Below are positions 55,609 to 64,000 of a stretch of 64,000 nucleotides of DNA, one piece after another. This DNA comes from Stagonosporopsis chrysanthemi (taxonomy: Eukaryota; Ascomycota; Dothideomycetes; Pleosporales; Didymellaceae). The translations under genes were made by a program, and so were the position numbers. Position 1 is the stretch's first letter; each line of letters begins with the position of its first letter. The stretch covers positions 209,913-273,912 of the forward strand of contig JAFISE010000023.1 of the NCBI GenBank assembly GCA_022560025.1, read 5' to 3'. The notes under the pieces were generated by a model, which did no database searches, was not told the DNA's origin, and was given only the letters and a program-made list of their open reading frames with translations.

Positions 55609-58416
55609 TCACTGTTCCCAGTCCGAAACTTCTTCTTCTGCGGGATTACAGCACGACCCGCAAAAGCTTGTCGCTCCTATTTCCCTTCCGTCATCCTGAC
55701 TTGTCTTAGTCCAACTCACCACCAATGACGCTTTGGGCCGAGCCAACTGCTCCAGTGAGAGCATCTGGCGCGTCCACACCAAGACCCTGTTGTCATACGA
55801 GCTCCCCAGCGCTTCAAGCTTCGTAATAAACCCGGGTAGGGCCTGAATATTCGTCCGGACAAAGACCTGCCTCGAGCCGTGCTGCTCAAAGAACGCATCC
55901 ATATCCTCGAGCAGCATGTCCTTCAGCACCACCACCATCTCCAGAAACACAACGCCCAGGCTCCACACATCCGAGCACGTGTTGCGCGCCTCCAGCAGAG
56001 CGACTTCCGGCGCACAGTACCTTGGCGTTCGCCCGTTGACCATGCCCGTGGTGGTGCTCCCGCTCGCGTCCTCAAAGTCCAGCGCCAGCCCAAAGTCAGC
56101 AAACAGAACGTTCCCGCGGTCGACGAGGATGTTGCTGGGTTTGATGTCTTTGTGGCGAATCTTCGCGGCGTGCAGGTAGTCGAGAGCACTGGCCAGACAG
56201 CCGAAGAACGACCGCAGTTCGTCAAACACCGAGGCTGCCGCGGTGCGCAGATAGGTGCTCAGATCCATGTCTGCGATGGGCAGCATGAGCAGCGCAATGT
56301 ATCGCGAGTCTGTGTAGCTTCCCACCAGCTCCACGATGTGGCGGTGGTGCAGGCGCTTGAGGATCTCGATCTCGGCGATGAACTGCGCGTTGTGCTCCTT
56401 CCTGGGGCCGCGGAAGCCGGTGTTGCGCAGCACGCGTTTCCGCGCGTAGTCTTTCAGGCTGATGGTGCTGGAGACTTTGTCGACGTGTCCAGATCCGCCG
56501 TTTCCCAGCGCCGCGCGGAATCGGAAGGGCGGTGCCTCGCCCCGGTCGAAGTGGCAGTGTTGTCCCTTTTCCACGCCAGAGGACTTGGTCAGCACGAGGC
56601 GCTGGGTTTTGACGAAGGCTGCGCGGCTGCTGGGCGATAAGAGACCCGGCAGGCTTCGTTCTGTGGCTGGCAGCCAGTAGTCGGAGAAGCCGGCGTGGAG
56701 AAGGTCGTTCAAGCTCCCTAGTTCGCCAATGATTCGAAGGATGATGTATGTTCTTGGTGATATGCTCCATTGGGCGTCGATTCCTTTCAGCAGAATCGAT
56801 AATTGGTTGATTTCAAGATCGGTGAAGGGGGCACTGCTGGCATCTCTTCCAAGGAAGAAAGTGCTCAGTGGGCCGCTTACGCCTGATCGATCATCAGCCG
56901 GGGCCGATGGGATACTGGCAGACGGCTCAGGTACTCCGTGCCCTTGCGGCGCAGTCTGCCGCATATCAAGACTGTCCTTTTGCACTTTGTGTGCATTTTG
57001 CCGCACCTCAGGCACATTGAGCGGCGTAATCGGAGTGACTGTTGGCGAAGATCGCGTGACGGAGACCTTCTTTTGCTGGTCGAGACTGCGCTCGTACCAG
57101 TGCAGATTGTCGATGGTATGTTCGTCTTCCTCCCCAAGAATTGCTTTGAGTCCTTCCACTGCTTCTCCAAATAGGCCCTCAGCTTCACCATATCTCTGCT
57201 GCTCGTATAGCGTACGCCCTAGCCAGTGCAGACTTCTAAGCGTATCTTCGTCTTTCTCCCCTAGAATTGCTTTGCTTCCTTCCACTGCTTTTCTAAGCAG
57301 CCCCTCAGCCTCGTCAAAGCGCTTCTGCTCATATAGCGTAAGCCCTAGCCAGTGTGCGATGTCGACTGTATCTATGTCATCTGTTCCCCAACTTGTCTCA
57401 CAGTCCGTGAGTGCTTCCCGGAACAGTTCTTCAGCCTCACCATAGTTCCGCAGCTGATAGAGTGCACGTCCGAGCCAGATTTTGTCGCGATGGATACGGA
57501 GGTCATCCTCTCCCATTATTCTCTGCTGACTCTGTGCAGACTGCGCTACTTGTCGGAGCAGAGTCTCGGCCTCGTGGTACTTCTTCTGCTTGTAAAATGT
57601 GTAGCCCAAACATGCCTTGCTGCTCAGTGTGAGATCGTTTTCTTCTCCTAGGGTCCTTTGGTAGCCCTCAACCACCTGCTGCAGTAGTTCCTCAGCTTTA
57701 TGATACTTCATCTGCTGGTAAAATGTACGGCCCAGCCATTCCTTACTTATGACTGTGAGTTCGTTCTCTTCTCCCAGGGTGCGTTGATAACCCTTAACTA
57801 CTTGTTGCAGTAGCTCTTCAGCTTCGTCGTATCTTGCCTGCTCGTAGAGTATTTTCCCCAGTGATGTCTTGCTGGTAAGCGTGTCTATATGCTCTCTCCC
57901 AAGAATCTTCTCACGACCCTCAGTGGCTTCGCGTGAGACCTTCTCAGCCTCATGGTACTTCTTCTGCTGGTACATTGTGCAGGCCAAATACTCCTTACTC
58001 CTGAGTGTTCTATAGTTCTCTTCCCCTAGAGTCCTTTTGTACCCCTCAACTACTTGTCGCAGTAGCTCTTCAGCCTCGCTGTATTTTGCCTGCTCGTAGA
58101 GTATTTTCCCCAGTGATGTCTTGCTGGTAAGAGTGTCTATATGCTCTCTTCCAAGAATCTTCTCACGACCCTCAGTGGCTTCGCGTGAGACCTTCTCAGC
58201 CTGGTCATACTTTTCTTGTTCAAAGAGTGCAAACCCCAACCAGTTTAGAACGTTTAGTGATTTTGCATGTTCCCTCCCAACAGATACGTTGCGCTTGTCG
58301 ACTGCACGCCGAAAATGTGTCTCAGCGTCGCGGAAGTTCTGCTGCCGGAATAACCGCCTGCCCTCACACGCATCGTGAGATGCCTCCTTTTGGGCTGCCC
58401 GATGCCAGGATTCCAT
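55609..58416 (-). CDS. TPR-repeat serine/threonine protein kinase
   Basis: 935 residues in one exon from ATG 58416. Residues about 1-450 are ten TPRs of 42 residues of the kinesin-light-chain type (Y-x-E-A-E-E-L-L-x-Q-V-V-E-G-Y... L-G-E-E-N-x-x-T-L). A disordered linker of about 190 residues follows. The kinase domain covers about 635-890: glycine loop G-N-G-G-S-G-H-V, A-R-K-R-V with the likely ATP lysine, catalytic loop H-K-D-I-K-P-S-N near 753, D-F-G near 773 and A-P-E in P-R-Y-C-A-P-E-V. All residues needed for activity are present. Two blocks of TPR-coding DNA 252 bp apart are almost identical, showing recent duplication or gene conversion. No NB-ARC or NACHT domain is present. The kinase type recalls those in fungal NLR-like proteins; substrate unknown. 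Confidence 0.88.
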   Translation of the reverse strand: MESWHRAAQKEASHDACEGRRLFRQQNFRDAETHFRRAVDKRNVSVGREHAKSLNVLNWLGFALFEQEKYDQAEKVSREATEGREKILGREHIDTLTSKTSLGKILYEQAKYSEAEELLRQVVEGYKRTLGEENYRTLRSKEYLACTMYQQKKYHEAEKVSREATEGREKILGREHIDTLTSKTSLGKILYEQARYDEAEELLQQVVKGYQRTLGEENELTVISKEWLGRTFYQQMKYHKAEELLQQVVEGYQRTLGEENDLTLSSKACLGYTFYKQKKYHEAETLLRQVAQSAQSQQRIMGEDDLRIHRDKIWLGRALYQLRNYGEAEELFREALTDCETSWGTDDIDTVDIAHWLGLTLYEQKRFDEAEGLLRKAVEGSKAILGEKDEDTLRSLHWLGRTLYEQQRYGEAEGLFGEAVEGLKAILGEEDEHTIDNLHWYERSLDQQKKVSVTRSSPTVTPITPLNVPEVRQNAHKVQKDSLDMRQTAPQGHGVPEPSASIPSAPADDRSGVSGPLSTFFLGRDASSAPFTDLEINQLSILLKGIDAQWSISPRTYIILRIIGELGSLNDLLHAGFSDYWLPATERSLPGLLSPSSRAAFVKTQRLVLTKSSGVEKGQHCHFDRGEAPPFRFRAALGNGGSGHVDKVSSTISLKDYARKRVLRNTGFRGPRKEHNAQFIAEIEILKRLHHRHIVELVGSYTDSRYIALLMLPIADMDLSTYLRTAAASVFDELRSFFGCLASALDYLHAAKIRHKDIKPSNILVDRGNVLFADFGLALDFEDASGSTTTGMVNGRTPRYCAPEVALLEARNTCSDVWSLGVVFLEMVVVLKDMLLEDMDAFFEQHGSRQVFVRTNIQALPGFITKLEALGSSYDNRVLVWTRQMLSLEQLARPKASLVVSWTKTSQDDGREIGATSFCGSCCNPAEEEVSDWEQ
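57834..58202 (-). repeat. Near-identical TPR-coding repeat blocks
   Basis: 57834-57950 and 58086-58202 (117 bp each, offset 252 bp, that is two TPRs) differ at only two positions by eye, while the other TPRs of the gene are clearly diverged. Confidence 0.85.
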
Positions 58417-59232
58417 CGCCGCGTGTGATGCGCAAAAGCGTCGTCGCCTCGAGGGGTAATACGTAGATCTGCGCGCAAAGAGTTACAGGTTGACCTTGGT
58501 GAACAAGCAAGGCTCTCATGTAAGCTTGTGCTAAGCGCCGGCAATCAAGCGAGCCCATTCACTGACTAGGATGATCGGGCATAGGCGCCAGGCTAGCACG
58601 TTCGGCAAGAGATACCTCAACAGGACTGCCATTCAGCCATACATACGTCGCACCTGTTCCCGACACCCAGGTCAATAGTTAAAGCAGCCAAGGTCTTATT
58701 TTAGCTGTTCGGTCGGAGGGGCATCGCACGTGATACCTTCCTTCGCTTACTATTCTCAAAAGCATCACCTTTATGCAGCCAAGACAAACGGAAAGACAGG
58801 CTCTCATCAGCTATAACGGTATCGAGGATTCTGACATGTTAGGCTGGTCGTTCGTGTATAAGCTGCACAGTAAGGGTGTTTCTGCAGTCCGCAACATCAT
58901 ACACCGGTCAGCTCGCCACACTGTTTCATTATTACCAAGCGATGCGAACTTGGAAATTGCGGAATGGTCAAGCTTGATGCCGACTCTGGAAGCCATGGCG
59001 GTGGTAGTAATACGAAACGAATGCGCTCGGGGCTGTAGAGCGCTTTGCGGTGGGTAGGCGGTCATTAACGCGTATACTGTGCAACTGCAATGCAGGCAGT
59101 AACGACAGTAGCTAGAGAATGTCGCAATGACAGTAAACAGAGTATTCGCAATGAGGGGAGTGTTGGGAGGAGAAACCAAGGTGTAGGGAGGAGGATTGGT
59201 TATTGGGTAGCGCCACCCATTGTCTGGTACGC

Positions 59233-59588
59233 TAGACTACGGCTTACTTCTGATTGGTCGTAAGTATCAGGGACGGCCCTCGACGTAGTCTACCATATCA
59301 AGGGTGGTCAGGCATTGTGACAGTCACCAATACTACAATGCTTCCTAGTTTTCAATCAGAAGCTTCCTTTCTATCACCTTGTGCCCCCTCTCGCCTCGCT
59401 TAGCAACCTAGGAATTGAGAAATCATCTAAAGTGTTGCGTTCGCCGTTGGTGCCGATTGAAATAAACAAACCTCCTAGATCTGGTAGACTAAGTTAGTGA
59501 CCGCTCCTAATTAGCCAACTACTATTCATAACCAACTAGAAGTAAACAACAGCTTGGCGTACGAAACTTTAGGGGGTTTACACAGTCT
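59233..59588. repeat. Hairpin/G-run repeat right of the TPR-kinase
   Basis: Perfect 9 bp inverted repeat TAGACTACG/CGTAGTCTA (59233-59241 and 59284-59292). The string TAGACTACGG followed closely by TCTGATTGG also occurs left of the kinase gene at 54861-54890. The motif TTTAGGGGGTTTACACAGT at 59568 matches the left motif at 54944 in the same orientation. Confidence 0.5.
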
Positions 59589-61163
59589 TAAAACTATTGT
59601 ACGATACATTACCTTTGAAGCAATTTGCATGCCCACGCAATGACTGGTAATTAGAGCAGTAAAAAAGTGTGGCTGCGGGATCCATGCCAAGGTGTTTCAG
59701 TCAGTATCAGGTAAAGGAACAAGGCACAGCCAACTGAGGTAGTTCGGCACCGGACCTCGGAGTAATAACCTTGCTCTGTCCACCTAGGACTAGAACAGAA
59801 GAGAGTCGAGACCCTATTTATATTGTGTATTTATATCACACTGACCCTCAGTCGTAACAGATAGAGAACTTGATTACTTTACTCATTCGATATTCTACTC
59901 CAAGTAACTGAACTCTGATCAGCAACAAGAAGCTAGTAGCGTGCAACCCAATCCATTCAGCACAACAGGAACAAATGCCACCTTGCGCAAAACTGCCTTG
60001 TAGCGTACCAACAACACAAGTCTACGCATTTGCTGATACCAGTCAACAACCAGTCGTTTAAGAACGAGTATACAGTACAAGCATTCGCATCCCTCACCTT
60101 CCAACAGTAGTGCAGCATACACTCCAGCCCCGCCATCTACACCTACACACACCAGACTAGAAAACACAGCTCCTCATTCCGCATCCCCACCTTCGCTATC
60201 CCAAACCAGCCAACAGCACCACCCACCAACCCCGCGAAATCCCAGTCATCCAAGACGCGTCGACACCACTCCACCAGACCGGTACCGTCGTCCGCCATAT
60301 CCCCCCCCCCCCCAACACGCCGGGCCCGCAGTTCCCCCTACTCACCTCCCCACCGTCTCCGCGCCGTTTTGACCTCAGGAAACGCGAACCAGCTAGCCCC
60401 AGCACTTCCCGTCGCCCTGCTCCAGCGACGAACGCTACAGAGCTTCTGTGCATTACTGTGTTTGTATCCGTGTGGAAGGAGATAGACACTGCTGTAGGCT
60501 ACTAGTCAACTACTCTGTCCCGCATCGCAGGGTCGCAGGGTCCCAGGTAACGAAACCTCCCCCTCTCGTTGCCCACCCATCCGCTCGTTAAAACTCTCTC
60601 GACACCCATCCCATCCCCCCGTATATCCCGCAGCGCATCCATAGCCTCCTCACGCTTGCTGTGTTACTTTGTTACTCTGTCTCTAGCAGCGCAGCGGGGA
60701 GGAGGCTAGCTGTGATAACAGAAGGGAGGGCTACCGTAGGATAGTTGCATAAGGTCTGCGGTGTTTTGGCTCTAACACAGTAGGTGTATAGTGGGTGTAT
60801 TTGCGATTCTCGTCTATTTTCTTCTCTTGTACACGCACATATGTAGTGAACTGTATGGTTTGAGGTTTGAGCTTTGCGCACTATGCTTGTACTACTCTGC
60901 TCTGCGCTGCTGTAATCCCCTTCCTCTACCCCCCTACCTGCCATCTCCTTACTTGTCTCCCTTCTTTCTCTACCCCTCTCCTTATCTGCCTGTTTATAGA
61001 ATTACGCAAAAGAACCCCGCCCGCCTACGTATATCCAAGTCAGTGAGCTCGTGTGACAAAAGAGAAAAGAACGCTGCGTGACGCAATACAACGTGACGCA
61101 ACGCAACATAACGCATCGCATTGCAATGCTGGCAGAGATGAATGGCTATGTGTATATGTTAAA

Positions 61164-61191
61164 TAGTAGTAGTAGTAGTAGTAGTAGTAGT
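61164..61191 (+). repeat. (TAG)n microsatellite
   Basis: About nine uninterrupted TAG units. Confidence 0.9.
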
Positions 61192-61280
61192 GTGGTATCG
61201 TGCGAAGATGTAGATAGATGTAGATGTGTAGAAAGCGACGTGCCGAGGAGAGGTGGTGGGTAGAGGGAGGATGACATATG

Positions 61281-61322
61281 GTTGGCAGATGATTGGCAGA
61301 TGATTGGCAGATGATTGGTAGA
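61281..61322 (+). repeat. 11 bp tandem repeat
   Basis: About four copies of the unit TTGGCAGATGA, the last with one change; it lies in the 3' flank of the RasGEF gene. Confidence 0.75.
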
Positions 61323-61382
61323 TGTGTGGGTTGGGGTGTGGTTCGACGTCCGGACAGATGTGTTTGGAGATATGGTCGAAGG

Positions 61383-64000
61383 CTACCGCTTCTCGAGCCA
61401 CTTTGCAAAGCGGCCCTTGTCGTTTGCGCCCGTAGCCTCCAGTTGCGTACTGCGCTCGTAGAGTTCCTGTTCTGGTCAGCACGCACTCGCATCGCACACA
61501 CACACACACACCAGCGTCAATCACAACTTACATCGTCATCCTTTGAGATCTTGACATCCAACACCAGCGCCCGCACCTCCTCGCACTTTTGCCACGCGGG
61601 ATAGGGCGTGCCCTGGGCGCGCTGCATGCCCACAACGACATCGCCCATGATCTCGAACTTGCGCCAGTTGATGCGCTCCTTGCCGACGACGCCGCCCGGC
61701 GGAGCTTCCTTGCTGTCTCGCTGGCCGGCGGCGCCGGCGAAGACGCTGGTGCCCGGGTGCGGGCTGAAGCTGGGGGCGGCGGGCTTGGTGCCGACAAAGG
61801 TGCTGGAGCCCTCGGAGGCGGAGACGAGGTCGCGGCGGTAGAGGGGGATGTAGGGGATGCGCTCGCCGGAGCTATTCTCCCAAGCGAGGCGGTAGGCAAA
61901 GTGGCTCTTCTGCGGGCCCATGAGGATGTCGAGCTTGAGGAAGTCGTGGTTGACGGCTTGGGGGACGAGGTCGCGGGTGGCGATCAGGCGGTGCACGGCG
62001 GTGCCTTTGACGCCGGCGATGATGGCGCCAAGCGAGTTGTAGTTGTTCAGCTTGCGGACTTGGCGCGCGATGCGCATCCACTTCTCCAGCATGAGGGCGC
62101 GGTGCTTTGGTTTGTCGCGGAGGAGGATGTAGTTTGTGACGAGGTAGGCAATGTGGTTGAAGTGTGCCGTCATGCGTGTGACGTTTTCCAGCTGCTTGCA
62201 CTGCTTGCGGGCTTCGGTGGAGAGGGAGACGTGGCGCACGAAGTCGCGCGGGCGCACCGAGGAGAACATGATCCAGTCCATGCGGGTGAGTTCCTTGGCA
62301 ACGACCTCGTCATCGCACGCGATGAGCGAGTGCCACTGCGCCTTGGAGAGGGTCCTGATGGGGTTCGGCTCGAGCTGGCGGGCCAAGCGCTCGTTGCGCT
62401 CGATTTGTGTGACGAGCGTCAGAGACGACGCCAAGGAGCCGTTGGATTTGGAGCGCGTCGTGGTGCTGCTGCGGGCGACGGAGAGGTTGTCGGAGCCCAT
62501 GGACATGTGGCCGATGGCCCTTGTGAAGTCGTTGTCGTCTTCCGACTCTTCGTCGAGCACGGTGTTGTAAAAGGCCGGCAGCTGCTGCTCGCTGTGGGCG
62601 CGCTGGCGGTCGCTGCAGGCCCAATCGGTGTCGTCGTCCTCGGCAACCATGTCGAGGTGGAGGGCAATCTCCATGGCAGCAACGGAGAACTCGCGGTTTG
62701 CGGCAATGGTGGAGACAAACTTGCGCATCAGCTTGCGGGTGGCGGGGTAGGCAAAGTCGCCGGGGTAGTAGGCGACCCATTTGTGGAGCACGGCCAGGTA
62801 GCGGAGCTGGGCGATGACGCGGATCATGGGCAGGTCCTTGTTCTTGGCCAGGTGCTCGAAGCGCTTGAGGATGGCGTCGAGCAGCTGGCTCGGGGTGCCG
62901 AAGCGGCGGTACAGGGCGAGGAAGACGGAGACAAACTTGGAGTCGGTCTTGGACATGGGCTGGGCCAGCAGGCGGTCGACGAGCTGGTCAAAGGTGTAGC
63001 CGTTCTCGTCCGAGGGCTGCATGGTCATGACGCTGCGGGCCGTGTCGGAGGCGTCGGCCGAGTCGTCCGAGTCGTAGGGCGGCGAGTCGTCGTTGAAGAA
63101 GGTCGTGTTGACGTCGCTGGGGCGGAAGCGGTGGCCGCGGGCGCGCAGCGAGCCGTTGCGCGAGTAGTGGGAGGAGATTTCCGAGGCGGCGCGCTCGTGC
63201 TTCTTGGCCCACAGGTCCTTGTGGGCCATGGACAGGACGGCGGACGAGTTGGCGCGGCGGCGCGACGACGACGGCGAGGCGTGCGAGGGCGGGCGGCGGG
63301 CGGCAATGGCGGCGGCGAGGACGGCGGACAGACAGGCGCGGTGGGAGTGGGGCGAGGCGTGGTCCGTGGTGAAGACGCTGACGTCGCCCAGGAACGAGCG
63401 GGCCTTGAGCTCGACGACGGCCGGGTCGACCTCGCGGTGGGCGGGGTGCTGGTCGCACTTGCAGGCGGCGAGGACAAAGGGCAGGTGCGAGCGGGTCAGG
63501 ATGTTGAGCATGTCGGGGACGCGGGCCAGGCTGGGCTCGCTGGTGACGTCGTAGAGGACGAGGGCGGCGTCGACGGGCGGGGTGGCCATGTCGTGGGTGG
63601 TGTCGGGCCACTGGACGCGGTGGCGGTCGCCGATGTGCACGTCGCTGAAGGCCATCTCGAGGAAGCGCACCAGGTAGGGCGTGCCGTCGATGGTCCACTT
63701 GCGCGCGCAGGCGGCGGGGGCGGTCGCGTCGGGCAGGCCCAGGGCGCGGCGGATGAAGGTCGACTTGCCGGCGCCGCGCGCGCCCAGCACGGCCAGGGTG
63801 AGGTCCTGCAGGGCGGGCGGGTCGTTGGCGGTGCCGTTGGCGGTGCCGTTGGCGGTGCTGTTGGCGGTGACGTTGGCGGTGCCGGTGCCAGTGCCGTCGC
63901 TGCCGCTGTCGCTGTCGCTGTCGCTGTCAGTGCCGGTGCCGTTGCCGTTGCCGTCGCCGTCGCCGTCGCCGCCGCCGCCGCCGCTCGGGCGCTGGCGGTG
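61383..64000 (-). CDS. RasGEF with N-terminal Ras-like GTPase domain (5' end outside window)
   Basis: 850 residues are visible, in exons 64000-61532 and 61466-61383, with a 65 bp intron that contains a CA repeat. The frame is open to the window edge without an ATG, so the N-terminus is missing. The visible start is a low-complexity Asp/Ser/Gly and G-T-A-N repeat. Then comes a GTPase-like domain: P-loop G-A-R-G-A-G-K-S-T, and L-V-L-Y-D-V-T-S-E-P-S. The base-specificity motif appears as C-K-C-D instead of N-K-x-D. A RasGEF N-terminal domain follows (Y-T-F-D-Q-L-V-D-R-L-L), then the catalytic RasGEF/Cdc25 domain (N-P-I-R-T-L-S-K-A-Q-W, F-N-H-I-A-Y-L-V, L-N-N-Y-N-S-L-G-A-I-I-A-G). It activates Ras-family GTPases by nucleotide exchange; which one is not shown. 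Confidence 0.9.
63830..63990 (-). repeat. Coding simple repeats in the RasGEF gene
   Basis: On the coding strand, GGC-ACC-GCC-AAC type units (G-T-A-N) and GAC-AGC units (D-S) repeat several times. Such tracts often vary in length between strains. Confidence 0.8.

Larger units (their letters stand above)
58417..61382. other. Gene-poor region right of the TPR-kinase
   Basis: 3 kb without a supported gene. It contains the hairpin/G-run repeat at 59233-59588, a C12-type homopolymer near 60301-60314, a (TAG)n microsatellite at about 61164-61191, and an 11 bp tandem repeat (TTGGCAGATGA unit, about four copies) at 61281-61322. Open frames are short and lack motifs. Confidence 0.5.

Noticed and set aside
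55609..58416. Calling the TPR-kinase an NLR/STAND protein
   Set aside because: No P-loop NACHT or NB-ARC segment lies between the kinase and the TPRs.
1..64000. tRNA, rRNA and CRISPR arrays
   Set aside because: No tRNA-like box A/box B pair or rRNA stretch was noticed by eye, and no spaced direct-repeat array; a covariance search would settle tRNAs.

Overview
This window comes from a filamentous ascomycete (Pezizomycotina). The supporting evidence is short introns of 46-73 bp with GT(A/G)NGT donors and CAG/TAG acceptors, a retrotransposon degraded almost only by C-to-T and G-to-A changes (the signature of repeat-induced point mutation, RIP), and typical gene content: a facA-type acetyl-CoA synthetase, a divergent FTR1/FET3 iron-uptake pair, a fungal ADAM protease, and C2H2/Zn2Cys6 proteins. 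A Dothideomycete is my best guess, but the sequence alone does not prove it.

Layout. 1-6597: RIP-damaged Ty1/copia array. The 3' end of one copy and a near full-length second copy share one LTR, and a duplicated 3' tail follows. 6727-11309: small accessory genes, namely an NmrA-like oxidoreductase, a weak hypothetical ORF, and a short-chain dehydrogenase carrying two nonsense codons. 12249-17777: divergent gene pair 1, a DUF7580-type protein (-) and a multi-zinc-finger protein (+). 18407-37475: conserved genes, namely a mitochondrial Msp1-like AAA ATPase, a MABP1/WDR62-like WD40 protein, acetyl-CoA synthetase, an ADAM metalloprotease, and a single-pass membrane protein. 38780-44519: divergent gene pair 2, paralogous to pair 1 and in inverted order. 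44883-45524: a broken BYS1-like gene. 45753-49591: FTR1 and FET3 diverging from a promoter with two perfect ATCAGATAA iron-GATA sites. 49807-52149: a Nudix hydrolase and a proline-rich membrane protein. 55609-58416: a TPR-kinase with nearly identical internal repeats, flanked by hairpin-rich repeats. 61383-64000: a RasGEF that runs off the window.

The most unusual content is the duplicated head-to-head pair. Each locus has a DUF7580 protein (a helical N-terminus, then a C-terminal half that reads like a degenerate kinase C-lobe). Across a 335-366 bp gap it faces a roughly 1,050-residue protein with a constant N-terminal half but a reshuffled C-terminal half: ARID, RanBP2-type finger, Zn2Cys6 and C2H2 in one, PHD, C2H2, SANT-like, C2H2 and RanBP2-type finger in the other. 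Splice phases are the same in both pairs and first-exon length is the same in the zinc-finger partners, so the pair was probably duplicated as a unit. Constant receptor-like regions, swapped reader modules and a nearby TPR-kinase with homogenised repeats resemble fungal recognition or immunity loci. That functional reading is inference.
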